From: Agrobacterium cucumeris
Lineage (GTDB): Bacteria > Pseudomonadota > Alphaproteobacteria > Rhizobiales > Rhizobiaceae
Length of the DNA: 64,000 nucleotides
NCBI RefSeq assembly: GCF_030036535.1
Contig: NZ_CP080387.1
Coordinates: 1,426,001 to 1,490,000, forward strand
Direction of reading: 5' to 3'
In this document: positions 19,601-27,462 of the stretch, piece by piece
Numbering within the stretch: position 1 is the stretch's first letter
Layout of the letters: each line of letters begins with the position of its first letter
Notes under the pieces: generated by a model
The model's input: only the letters and a program-made list of their open reading frames with translations
The model's database searches: none
Told to the model about the DNA's origin: nothing
Position numbers and translations under genes: made by a program

Positions 19601-19744
19601 GGTCACCGATGGCTGAGCCTCGGAACCCGCATGCGAAGGACGATCTTCGAAGCCGACGATACGCGCCAGTTCTGCCAGAGGATCGTTGTCAGCGAACCCT
19701 TCGGACCGGGCGTCCCGGTTATACGCGACATTTTTTTCGACCAT
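16697..19744 (-). CDS. Large SPOR-domain inner-membrane protein
   Basis: A 1015-aa bitopic protein. The first 650 residues are low-complexity, Pro/Ala/Glu-rich and predicted disordered, with a strongly acidic patch of Asp-Leu repeats near residues 425-450. A single membrane helix (about 653-675, WIMPVAAAIGLVLVGGGVYAL) is followed by another Ala/Pro-rich linker and a C-terminal SPOR domain (about 935-1010, starting GGYYIQIASLPSQAEAQKSY). SPOR domains bind denuded glycan strands at the septum, so a division-linked role is likely. The orientation has a very large cytosolic N-domain, unlike FtsN. The start is ambiguous: ATG at 19744 (purine-rich GGTGGAA upstream) or 19759. Neighbours argS and nagZ share its direction. 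Confidence 0.85.
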   Translation of the reverse strand: MVEKNVAYNRDARSEGFADNDPLAELARIVGFEDRPSHAGSEAQPSVTRREPEFNLEDELLREFEVYDAPHADPVVLDPANDVRAGIHPNDFMQRVESVFARREPELAPAPEVREEPLPEVDQAYIHNYVETSARQDIRADFRDDAGAVAEVFDVHSRQPRAAEPVVYQPPAQQVAWEEPQAVETAEPEWHAMPELPADVSSNVAFAGQAYAPEPQAFDLADEVEIAVAEEAPAPVSVRPPSHGGRSSLEFSSLRLPLANFGARRDVSAVDPRRVEPRSEQPPVVARMEPQIEPQIELAPAPAVIQAEETAPAFAPSVAESFTPAEQPVTPPVARRPVATNLSPMDELIYDVAKYSIPGRGEEPVVQSAPVVQAAKIEPPVVAATPVAAAPVAAVPERVTPVAPAVSQAPLQEPDFTDFAGFNDDDFELALDDLDLDLDLSEIAEAEVAPAPAPQPVRRQPVAPVVAAAPQPVREQPVPQPRAATVAAPIAAAAAPVQPRPAVAAPQPAAPQTLESLPFDPSQIGETEEHPETIIEMDVPELPVGVFEPKPAPRRHEEDLDIDTELATLFAPAVAGGLDRHKHAENRAAAPQARAAQAPDDADEFERALEEDFRRSMQEAAASRGNASRDAENTYVDHQAAYREEDERGGRRWIMPVAAAIGLVLVGGGVYALISGGSSSTGSNGAPVIISADNDPMKVVPENPGGRVVPNQDKAVYDRVAGGSAADPKQPALISSNEQPVDVVQRTLIPEQLPLEGENDGDMEATGTPVGETEDPRLLSPEEKAAQNEGSGATGVSPRKVRTMIVKPDGTLVAQEVDAPAAQPPKADKVAELAAPQTAKPGEGAPAVIAASRVPVAPEQAAKPQANTPAAASTPAVQSAAPLPSARPSAQPANVVATVTNQGNVRPTTAAPAQPPATQQQTAAATPAATSTPSAGGYYIQIASLPSQAEAQKSYQNMSAKFGSVIGGRGVDIKAAEIAGKGTFYRVRIPAGDKNEAVALCEKFRSAGGSCLVAR

Positions 19745-19810
19745 TACGTGTTCCACCATCTACGCATTGCAGCTCTTGCCAGCGTATTGTGAGCAAATAA
19801 TGGTGATATG

Positions 19811-21568
19811 TTATCGCATTTCGTCAGGTGCGTCCGCTCCCAAAAGCGTAAGGCCAGACTTCAAAACATTCGCGACAGCATTCACCAGCCCAAGTCTGGC
19901 AATGCTCAATTCTCGGTTTTTATCGTTAATAAAACGTAATTCCGGTTGGTCTTTGCCCTTGTTCCAGTGTCCATGGAAGGAACTGGCGAGATCATAGAGG
20001 TAAAAAGCAAGCCGGTGCGGCTCATGCGAAAGGGCCGCGGATTCAATCAGCCGCGGATATTCGGCGAGCTTTGCAACCAGCTGCAACTCGTTGATATCGC
20101 TGATCAAAGCAACAGATTCCGCCATCTCTTCCGCAGAGGGAGCAAGCCCCGGAAACGCTTCCTGCGCCTGCCGGAAGATCGACTGTGAGCGGGCATGCGC
20201 ATATTGCACGTAAAAGACCGGATTATCCTTCGATTGTTCGGTCACTTTCGCAAAATCGAAGTCCAGCGGCTCGGAATTCTTCCGATAGAGCATCATGAAT
20301 CGCACGGGATCGCGACCCACTTCGTCGACAACATCGCGCAGCGTGACGAAGTCGCCGGAGCGTTTCGACATCTTCACCGGCTCGCCATCACGGAACAGTT
20401 TGACGAGCTGGCACAGAAGCACCGTCAGCTTCGACTTGCCCTCGGAGACGGCGCGCGCAACCGCTTCCAGCCGCTTCACGTAACCGCCATGGTCAGCACC
20501 GAGCACATAGATCATCTCGGAGAAACCGCGATCGAACTTGTTCTTGAAATAGGCAACGTCGGCGGCGAAATAGGTGTAGGAACCGTCGGATTTCATCAGC
20601 GCACGGTCCATGTCATCGCCCACTTCGGTGGAACGGAACAGCGTCTGCTCGCGATCTTCCCAGTCGTCAGGCAATTCGCCCTTCGGCGGCGGCAGCGTAC
20701 CCTTGTAGACATGGCCCTTGAACGTCAGGTCGTTGATGGCCGAGAGGATCGGTCCGCCATTGCCCTCATGCAGCGTGCGCTCCGAGAAGAACACGTCGTG
20801 CTTGACGTTCAGCGTCTCCAGATCTTCGCGGATCATCGCCATCATCGCAGCGATTGCCTTATCCTTCACGATCGGCATCCACTTTTCCTCGGGCATGGCC
20901 CGCAGCTTGATGCCATATTCGTCCGCCAGCGCCTGGCCGACGGGAACGAGGTAATCGCCGGGATAGAAGCCCGACGGAATGGCGCCGATATCCTCACCCA
21001 GAGCTTCGCGGTAACGCAGAAAGACCGAACGCGCCAGCACATCGATCTGCGAGCCGGCATCGTTGATGTAATATTCCTTGGTGACGCCATAACCTGCAAA
21101 TGCGAGCAGGTTCGCCAGCGTGTCGCCGACAACAGCACCACGGCAATGACCGACATGCATCGGGCCGGTAGGATTGGCGGAGACATATTCGACATTGATC
21201 TTCTGGCCGGCGCCCATCGTAGAACGGCCAAAATCAATGCCCTGGCCGATCATGTCGGCAAGCAGACGCTGCCAGTAACCGACGGAGACCTTGAGATTGA
21301 TGAAGCCGGGACCGGCAACATTGACGCTGTCGACATCGCCATCCGCCTGAAGGGCGGGCACGATGAGTTCGGCGAGCGCGCGCGGATTGGTGCCGAGCGG
21401 CTTCGCCAGCACCATCGCCGCATTGGTTGCAACGTCGCCATGGCTCAGATCACGCGGGGATTCGACGGTAATTCGACTGAAATCGACCTTTTCGCGGTTC
21501 TCTTTGACGAGATCGAGAGTCTCGAGCGCGTTTTTGATCCTGGTATCGAAATCGGCAAAAATGTTCAT
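19811..21568 (-). CDS. argS: Arginyl-tRNA synthetase
   Basis: A class I aminoacyl-tRNA synthetase of 585 aa. The ATP-binding HIGH-type motif is [17 protein letters not shown] near residues 125-141, and the KMSKS equivalent is [10 protein letters not shown] in the middle of the protein. The N-terminal Arg-tRNA domain (about 1-90) and C-terminal DALR anticodon-binding domain (last 130 residues, ending [15 protein letters not shown]) are present. The gene lies 76 bp 3' of dgt and 66 bp 5' of the SPOR gene, in the usual rhizobial order dgt-argS-SPOR. Confidence 0.97.
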   Translation of the reverse strand: MNIFADFDTRIKNALETLDLVKENREKVDFSRITVESPRDLSHGDVATNAAMVLAKPLGTNPRALAELIVPALQADGDVDSVNVAGPGFINLKVSVGYWQRLLADMIGQGIDFGRSTMGAGQKINVEYVSANPTGPMHVGHCRGAVVGDTLANLLAFAGYGVTKEYYINDAGSQIDVLARSVFLRYREALGEDIGAIPSGFYPGDYLVPVGQALADEYGIKLRAMPEEKWMPIVKDKAIAAMMAMIREDLETLNVKHDVFFSERTLHEGNGGPILSAINDLTFKGHVYKGTLPPPKGELPDDWEDREQTLFRSTEVGDDMDRALMKSDGSYTYFAADVAYFKNKFDRGFSEMIYVLGADHGGYVKRLEAVARAVSEGKSKLTVLLCQLVKLFRDGEPVKMSKRSGDFVTLRDVVDEVGRDPVRFMMLYRKNSEPLDFDFAKVTEQSKDNPVFYVQYAHARSQSIFRQAQEAFPGLAPSAEEMAESVALISDINELQLVAKLAEYPRLIESAALSHEPHRLAFYLYDLASSFHGHWNKGKDQPELRFINDKNRELSIARLGLVNAVANVLKSGLTLLGADAPDEMR

Positions 21569-21643
21569 CGTTCCAACCTGCGCGAAGGGCTTCTGTTTAG
21601 TCCGGCCATCATAACCGGGTCGGCTTCGCGATCGCCCGCTGCC

Positions 21644-22861
21644 CTATCGCAAATCGGGGGTGCGGTCAAACAGCCGCTGGTGAGCGCGCAGTGCATAACT
21701 GTCGGTCATGCCGGCCAGATAATCGCCCACATGCCGGGCTTTCGCCGTCTCGCTCATGCCGGAAATGCTGTCCACCCAGTAGTGGCTCTGCATCTCCGCC
21801 GGCGTTTGCATATAACGGTGGAAAAGGTCGGTGACGATCTGCGTAGCGCCAGCCCGGATGCGCATGATTTCCGGATGACGGTAGATATGGCCGAACAGCA
21901 GCTTCTTGATCTGCCGGTCGGTCTCGGCCATCTCGGGCGAAAATGTCGCGACGGTGAAATCGGCGGCGCGGATATCGGCCGCACTCTGCGGTTTCAGGCG
22001 GGCAAGATTCTGCTGCGCCACGCCGATCACATCTTCCACCATATGGGTGATCTGCCGGCGCATGATCTCGTTGGCAAAACGCTCCTTGTCGAGCACGGGA
22101 TATTTGCCGCGTACCTCGGCCATCAGGTCGCTCAGGAACGGCACCTCCTCCAGCATCTCGAAAGTGAGATAGCCGGCGCGCAGGCCGTCATCTATATCAT
22201 GGGTATTATAGGCGATGTCGTCGGCAATCGCCGCCATCTGCGCCTCAAGGCTGGCATAGCTGCCAATCTCCAGATCCTGCAGCTCGCAATATTCGAGGAT
22301 GGGCAGCGGAACCGGCGCCTTGACCCCCTCGCCGCTGGCATTCACCAGCGGGCCATTGTGCTTGACCAGCCCTTCGAGCGTTTCCCATGTCAGGTTGATG
22401 CCGTCATATTCGGCGTAACGGCGCTCCAGCTTGGTGACGATGCGCAGCGACTGGGCATTGTGGTCGAAACCGCCATAGGGCAACAGCACCGCATCCAGCG
22501 CATCCTCGCCGGTATGGCCGAAGGGCGTGTGGCCGAAATCATGCACCAGCGCCACGCCTTCCGCCAGATCCTCGTCGAGCTTCAGCGCGCGGGCGAGCGC
22601 CCGGGCGATCTGTGCCACCTCGATCGTATGGGTAAGACGGGTGCGGTAATGGTCTCCGTCCGGGCTGATGAACACCTGCGTCTTGTGCTTCAGGCGGCGA
22701 AAGGCTGTGGTGTGGACGATGCGGTCCCGGTCACGCTGGAATTCGGAACGCGTCAGACTGCCTTCTTCGGGGAAAAGACGCCCGCGCGTGGTCCATGGAT
22801 CCGAGGCGAAAACCGCCCTCTCGCCGCTTCCGAAACCCAATGCGCGCTGGTCTATGATCAT
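21644..22861 (-). CDS. dgt: Deoxyguanosinetriphosphate triphosphohydrolase-like protein
   Basis: An HD-domain phosphohydrolase expected to split dNTPs into deoxynucleoside and triphosphate. The protein is 405 aa from the chosen ATG at 22861 ([14 protein letters not shown]), which has AGGTGG 4 bases upstream; an ATG 27 bases earlier is possible. The metal-binding His residues come from [19 protein letters not shown] and the HD pair [14 protein letters not shown]. The [11 protein letters not shown] motif N-terminal to it is typical of the type 2 dgt subfamily. It is the first gene of the - strand block, divergent from erpA, with about 226 bp between starts. Confidence 0.93.
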   Translation of the reverse strand: MIIDQRALGFGSGERAVFASDPWTTRGRLFPEEGSLTRSEFQRDRDRIVHTTAFRRLKHKTQVFISPDGDHYRTRLTHTIEVAQIARALARALKLDEDLAEGVALVHDFGHTPFGHTGEDALDAVLLPYGGFDHNAQSLRIVTKLERRYAEYDGINLTWETLEGLVKHNGPLVNASGEGVKAPVPLPILEYCELQDLEIGSYASLEAQMAAIADDIAYNTHDIDDGLRAGYLTFEMLEEVPFLSDLMAEVRGKYPVLDKERFANEIMRRQITHMVEDVIGVAQQNLARLKPQSAADIRAADFTVATFSPEMAETDRQIKKLLFGHIYRHPEIMRIRAGATQIVTDLFHRYMQTPAEMQSHYWVDSISGMSETAKARHVGDYLAGMTDSYALRAHQRLFDRTPDLR

Positions 22862-23087
22862 GCATCCACCTGTTGTCTTCGCCGCCATGACCTAGGCTAT
22901 GACGTCCTTTTCGCCTCGGCCATTGACCTTTTCATTCACCCTTCATACCTATCGCAGAGGTCGGCGCAAAGCATCATCGCCGCGCAGACCGCCTTCACAC
23001 AGGCTATAGACCGTTAATTTGACCGGTTTATAATAGTGACAACGAGATTTTTGCTCTCCGGTTCTTGACCCCGGCAGGAGGAACGAC

Positions 23088-23420
23088 ATGGAAAACAGCG
23101 ACATTACCCTTTCGGAAGCCGCAGCAAAGCGAATCGCCCAGATCGTCGCAGCCGATGCGGGCAAGCACGCATTGCGCGTTTCGGTGGAAGGCGGCGGCTG
23201 CTCGGGCTTCTCCTACAAGTTCGATCTCGCGGAAGACCCCGCCGATGACGACATCGTGATTGCCCGCGGCGACGCCAAGGTGCTGATCGACAGCATGTCG
23301 GTCATCTACATGGCCGGCTCCGAAATCGACTTCGTCGATAATCTGCTTGGCCAGTCCTTCCAGATCAAGAACCCCAATGCGGTCGCAAGCTGCGGCTGTG
23401 GGACGAGCTTCTCGATCTGA
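23088..23420 (+). CDS. erpA: Fe-S cluster insertion protein ErpA/IscA family
   Basis: An A-type Fe-S carrier of 110 aa that delivers clusters to apo-enzymes. The three cluster-binding cysteines are visible: Cys38 in GGGCSGFSY, and Cys102 and Cys104 in CGCGTSFSI at the C-terminus. The start has a near-perfect AGGAGG 7 bases upstream. ErpA and IscA cannot be firmly told apart by motif; the stand-alone location next to dgt and xth, away from an isc or suf cluster, favours ErpA. xth follows 97 bp later in the same direction. Confidence 0.93.
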   Translation: MENSDITLSEAAAKRIAQIVAADAGKHALRVSVEGGGCSGFSYKFDLAEDPADDDIVIARGDAKVLIDSMSVIYMAGSEIDFVDNLLGQSFQIKNPNAVASCGCGTSFSI

Positions 23421-23517
23421 CACCATTCTATCCACCACATCCTCACCACCGCGTTCCAAAAACGGTGGCAATCGCCTTTGCATCGGGTAAAAGTACCCCC
23501 ACAAAAGGGAAACTCCG

Positions 23518-24315
23518 ATGAAGATTGCCACCTGGAACATCAATGGCGTCAAGGCGCGTATCGAAAACCTCTGCCAGTGGCTGAAGGATTCATCGCCTGA
23601 TATCGTCTGCCTTCAGGAAATAAAGTCGGTTGACGAGGGCTTTCCCCGCCTTGAGCTGGAAGCGCTCGGTTATCACGTCGAGACCCACGGCCAGAAGGGT
23701 TTCAACGGCGTCGCCCTGCTGTCGAAGATGAAACCGGACGAGATCAATCGCGGCCTGCCGGGCGATGACGCCGATGAACAGGCGCGTTTCATCGAAGGTG
23801 TGTTTTCTGTCGATGGCGGCGCGATCCGCGTCTGCTCGCTTTACCTGCCAAACGGCAATCCGCCTGACGATCCGGTCAAATATCCCTACAAGCTCGCCTG
23901 GATGGAACGGCTGCGGCGCTTTGCCGAAGATCGCCTTGCGCTCGAGGAACCGCTCATTCTCGCGGGTGACTACAACGTCATTCCCGAACCCTTTGATTGC
24001 CACGACCCACGCGTGTGGGAAGGCGATGCTTTGTTCCTGCCGCAAACACGCGTTGCATTCCGCAAGCTGGAGCATCTCGGCTTTACCGATGCCGCCCGCG
24101 CAACCACCGATGAGGCAGGACTATATTCCTTCTGGGATTATCAGGCCGGTGCATGGCCGAAAAATAACGGCATCCGCATCGATCACCTGATGCTCTCGGC
24201 GGAGGCGGCCGACAGGCTGCAATCCGTCAACATCGAAAAACATGTGCGGGCTTGGGAAAAACCGTCCGACCACGTTCCGGTCTGCGGTTATTTCGATTTC
24301 CAGCCGGTCGGCTGA
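23518..24315 (+). CDS. xth: Exodeoxyribonuclease III
   Basis: An AP endonuclease and 3'-5' exonuclease of base-excision repair, 265 aa. Motifs in order are the N-terminal MKIATWNINGVKARI (Asn metal region), CLQEIK (catalytic Glu near residue 34), VCSLYLPNGN, GDYNVIPEP (Asp-Asn pair) and NNGIRIDHLMLS, then WEKPSDHVPV with the catalytic Asp-His. The gene converges on exoR with only 44 bp between stops. AAAGGGAAAC lies just before the ATG. Confidence 0.96.
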   Translation: MKIATWNINGVKARIENLCQWLKDSSPDIVCLQEIKSVDEGFPRLELEALGYHVETHGQKGFNGVALLSKMKPDEINRGLPGDDADEQARFIEGVFSVDGGAIRVCSLYLPNGNPPDDPVKYPYKLAWMERLRRFAEDRLALEEPLILAGDYNVIPEPFDCHDPRVWEGDALFLPQTRVAFRKLEHLGFTDAARATTDEAGLYSFWDYQAGAWPKNNGIRIDHLMLSAEAADRLQSVNIEKHVRAWEKPSDHVPVCGYFDFQPVG

Positions 24316-24359
24316 CCGGCTCGCGTCAGACGGGCGAAATCGCCTCGACTGGTATCATC

Positions 24360-25154
24360 TCAATTGGAATCGTCGATCTGCATGTTCTGCGCCATCGCGA
24401 TGGCCGCGCGTCGATCATTTTCGCCAGCCAGCGAAAAAGCCTGCTCCTGCAGGTTCTGGATCCACGTACAGTCTATCGCCGTGCATTTGTCCAGCGCCGC
24501 CGTCATGAAAGCCAGCCCCTGCGCCGTCTGGCCTTCCTGGAAGATCAGATTGCCGAAGATCGACATGGCGCCGGCATGGCCGTGCTTGCGCGCCTGGTTG
24601 AGCCACTTCTTGGCCTGCTGCACATCCGCCCGGCCGCCCTCGCCGGCCAGGATCATTTCCGCCAGCCGGAACTGCGCTTCAGCCACACCGAAGGTGGAAG
24701 CCACCTGGAAATAAAGCTGGCGGGCCTGTGAAAGGTCCATTTTCACCGGGCTGCCGGGAATGCCGTGCCGGTAATAATCAGCAAGGGAAAGAAGCGCGTT
24801 GACGAAAAAGCCGGTATCTTCGGAACCCGGCTCGACGCCCTGGCTGGCGATTTCGCTGTAAATCTTGAAAGCTTCGAAATCGTTCTTGGCGACGCCATCG
24901 CCAAAGGCATACATATTGGCAAGCGCCCAGCGCGAACCGGTATGGCCCTTTTCAGCCGCGTAGCGATAGGCCTCGACGGCTTCGCCCTTGTTGCCGTTCT
25001 TGTAGGCCTTGAAGCCGAACTTGAACAGGTCGAAGGGGCCGGATTCCTTGGTCACGCCCGCATTGATGTCAAAAGCCGCGGCAGGCATTGCGAGCGACGC
25101 AAGCAACATGCCCATAAGGAGCGGCTTTAAAACGTTGGCTTCACATTTCAGCAT
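24360..25154 (-). CDS. exoR: Exopolysaccharide regulator ExoR (periplasmic inhibitor of ChvG)
   Basis: In Sinorhizobium and Agrobacterium ExoR is a periplasmic Sel1-repeat protein that holds the sensor kinase ChvG/ExoS inactive and is degraded in acid, releasing succinoglycan, motility and virulence-related responses. The protein here is 264 aa. A signal peptide (VLKPLLMGMLLASLAMPAAA) is followed by FDINAGVTKESGPFDLFKFGFKAYKNG, highly similar to remembered ExoR sequences, and Sel1-like repeats from about 60 to 235 (AEKGHTGSRWALANMY, RKHGHAGAMSIFGNL). I chose the ATG at 25154 directly before the signal peptide. The upstream part of the open frame is not ExoR-like. Confidence 0.93.
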   Translation of the reverse strand: MLKCEANVLKPLLMGMLLASLAMPAAAFDINAGVTKESGPFDLFKFGFKAYKNGNKGEAVEAYRYAAEKGHTGSRWALANMYAFGDGVAKNDFEAFKIYSEIASQGVEPGSEDTGFFVNALLSLADYYRHGIPGSPVKMDLSQARQLYFQVASTFGVAEAQFRLAEMILAGEGGRADVQQAKKWLNQARKHGHAGAMSIFGNLIFQEGQTAQGLAFMTAALDKCTAIDCTWIQNLQEQAFSLAGENDRRAAIAMAQNMQIDDSN

Positions 25155-25718
25155 TTCGGCGAACTTCTCATAACTCTTCCCGGCATATAGCCAATACTTG
25201 CGGAATACTGCAAAGCCGAACCCCGCCGGGTCGCGATTTTTCGAACACACTGCGTCTTTCCGGCAGCACTTCCCAGCGCACCGCCGGTGGTCTCTTGCGG
25301 TAATTGCTCCAAATTTTCAGTGAAACAGATATAGGCATAATTTCCGGCAATATAACGGCGTTTCACCATCTGCCAGTCAGCGCCAAACAAGAAAGCCGGA
25401 CCAAATTCCCGTATTACTTGCTTAAACCCTGAATCCAAACCCGTTTTCACTTTCTGCAATTCCAGAGATCCACATCAAACGCCCGCATGTTCTTTCATTT
25501 CCGCGTCCATAAACATAAGCCAAGCACTCTGTTTGTGGCGGGAAATGGACAGATATGCTCACATTCCAACGCGGCTCCACGCTTGCAGAAAAGTGTTGCC
25601 AAATCGTCACAAAACTTTCGGCCTGGAAGATTTTATCGAGAAGGAATCATAGTCGGGCATGAAAAAAGGCCCGGTTGGTAAACCGGACCTTTATTTTAGC
25701 ATCGATGGAAGTATGGCG
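25155..25718. other. Upstream region of exoR
   Basis: A 564-bp stretch with no gene I can support: short open frames here lack ribosome sites and coding character. It should contain the exoR promoter on the - strand. It also carries the terminator of the FadL-like gene at 25662-25692. I found no confident operator. Confidence 0.4.
25662..25692 (-). terminator. Intrinsic terminator of the FadL-like gene
   Basis: An 11-bp stem with one mismatch (AAGGCCCGGTT paired with AACCGGACCTT, loop GGTA) is preceded on the + strand by six A residues, which make the U tract on the - strand. It lies 27 bp past the outer-membrane protein stop. A TTTATTTT run on the right side may make it work in both directions. 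Confidence 0.75.
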
Positions 25719-27008
25719 TCAGAACTTGACCTTCACGCCCGTCGAAATGGCAGCCACGAGATCGTTGCCGAAGTCATAGCCAGCCTCGTTGCCGCACGTG
25801 AAGCCTGCCCCGCAGGGTCCGCCGTTGATCGAGGAGCTTCCCGAGGTCAAAAGGCCAAGAGCACCGGCAATCTTGAATTCGATATTCTTGTTAGGCGAAT
25901 AAACGATCTGCGTGCCGAGAGTCCAGGTGTCGGTCTGCGTGCCGATAATCGTGGACGTCCCGCGATCCCAAGTCACGCTGACAGCGCCGCTCCATTGCTC
26001 GTTAAACTTATGGCCAACGCCGCCAGAGATAGTCCAGCCATCGCGATAATACAGGTCAAGCGTGTTCAACGTGTCTGTCCCGCTCGGAACACACGGCGAC
26101 GTGCCAGCAGCGCAGAAAGGAATGACCTGAATCTGACTCCAATCAGTCCATTTTACCGAACCAAAGGCAAGCCAGTCAGGTGCAATGCCTGATTGGAATT
26201 TGAGCTCAATACTGTCGGGCATAGAAATAGACCCATAGACCGGCACGAGCTTGCCGCCATACTTCGCCAACGTTGGGGATATGGACGGCGGTGTCTGCGG
26301 GATCGATCTCACATCGGCAAAGCCAGTCAGGTCGTGATCGACAGAGCTGTTGTAAACAAGGCTTGTGCGGAAAGCGATTTCAGGAATTTCATAGGCCACG
26401 CCAGCGCGCCAGCCCCAGCCATCACCTTCCATCTCCAGTTTGCCGACACCGCTGAAGCTGGACCATGCGGGATTCAAGCCGAGAACGGCCGGTCCAAGCA
26501 CTTGACGGTATTTATAACCGCTGATTTCCTGATAAAATCCACCGCCGATGATCGAGAAGTCACCCTTGCCAAGATCGAACTTCACGCGGCAGGTGGTGGC
26601 ATAATTGTGCGACTTGACCTTGGTTTCGATATTGTAGCTCGATCCCTGCCAGATGCCGGGATTGAGATGCGCGCCCCAGGGCTGCGAATAATCGAACATG
26701 CAGTCGCCGAAATCGCCGATCGCTGCTTTGGCGCCGATACGGGTAGACCAGAAGTTCTCCGAGTCGTCCGCGCTGGTAGACCACGAGGCAGGCAAGGGAC
26801 CGCTCTTCAGCGGATTGTCCCGTGCATTCTCGACCTTGCGCTGCGGCGCAACGAATGTGGCCGAACTATCGAGAACATAATCGGACGGATCGAACAGCAG
26901 GTCGATATTATAACCGCCGCGCTCCAGGCCGCCGGCCAGTGAAGGCGTGACCGCCGCGATGCTGGCTACGAAACATACCGCGCCGCGAAAAATTGCAGTT
27001 TTTGCCAT
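25719..27008 (-). CDS. FadL/OmpP1-family outer-membrane protein
   Basis: A 429-aa predicted outer-membrane beta-barrel. A signal peptide (AKTAIFRGAVCFVASIAAVTPSLA) is followed by GGLERGGYNIDLLFDPSDYVL, the N-terminal hatch-like region of FadL-type proteins. Alternating hydrophobic strands run through to the terminal aromatic VKVKF, a usual outer-membrane sorting signal. FadL proteins move long-chain fatty acids or other hydrophobic compounds; the substrate here is unknown. The extracellular-loop cysteine pairs (CAAGTSPC, CGAGFTC) are not part of the core fold. GGGGAGAG directly before the ATG at 27008 decides the start. Confidence 0.87.
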   Translation of the reverse strand: MAKTAIFRGAVCFVASIAAVTPSLAGGLERGGYNIDLLFDPSDYVLDSSATFVAPQRKVENARDNPLKSGPLPASWSTSADDSENFWSTRIGAKAAIGDFGDCMFDYSQPWGAHLNPGIWQGSSYNIETKVKSHNYATTCRVKFDLGKGDFSIIGGGFYQEISGYKYRQVLGPAVLGLNPAWSSFSGVGKLEMEGDGWGWRAGVAYEIPEIAFRTSLVYNSSVDHDLTGFADVRSIPQTPPSISPTLAKYGGKLVPVYGSISMPDSIELKFQSGIAPDWLAFGSVKWTDWSQIQVIPFCAAGTSPCVPSGTDTLNTLDLYYRDGWTISGGVGHKFNEQWSGAVSVTWDRGTSTIIGTQTDTWTLGTQIVYSPNKNIEFKIAGALGLLTSGSSSINGGPCGAGFTCGNEAGYDFGNDLVAAISTGVKVKF

Positions 27009-27462
27009 CTCTCTCCCCAATCAAGGCAATGTGATCGAGGATAGAGTGAAACGCCAAAGGGCAAATGACAATCTGTCGCAGTTTCCGGCTGTCGCACAAA
27101 TGCGGCGATTTTTTTACGTAAGAATTTTATGTCTGCCCTCTTATATAATCATTTTAGGCTATTTTTCTAATCCGTTCGGAAAAATTGACACGAAACGAAA
27201 CAAATTGCCAAAGCCAACAGGAAATGTCGCCAAATAACCACAGTCGCATTTTCCCGAAGAAACCCGCTTATCAGACCGTTTTTATTGGTTTTTTTCCGCT
27301 TTTCCGGATGGTCCGGACGAATTTCGCGATGAAATAATCGCACTGTTTCCCGGAAATGATTCGCCGCTGCAACGCAGCAATGAAAAGAAATGAAACCTGA
27401 CAAAAGGCAAAAAAACGCCCCGCATTAACGGGGCGTTTTGCTGTTGGAACGGCAAGGGCGGG
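27009..27462. other. A+T-rich gap between valS and the FadL-like gene
   Basis: About 450 bp without a supported gene. The stretch from about 27100 to 27260 is markedly A+T-rich and probably holds the promoter of the outer-membrane protein gene on the - strand. The right end carries the valS terminator (27409-27437). I see no convincing regulator site. Confidence 0.4.
27409..27437 (-). terminator. Intrinsic terminator of valS
   Basis: A perfect 9-bp stem (27414-27422 with 27429-27437, AACGCCCCG, loop CATTAA) is followed on the - strand by a run of seven T. It lies 26 bp past the valS stop. Confidence 0.88.

Noticed and set aside
20195..23017. 940-aa open frame on the + strand
   Set aside because: Mirror of argS and dgt; no domain or ribosome site.
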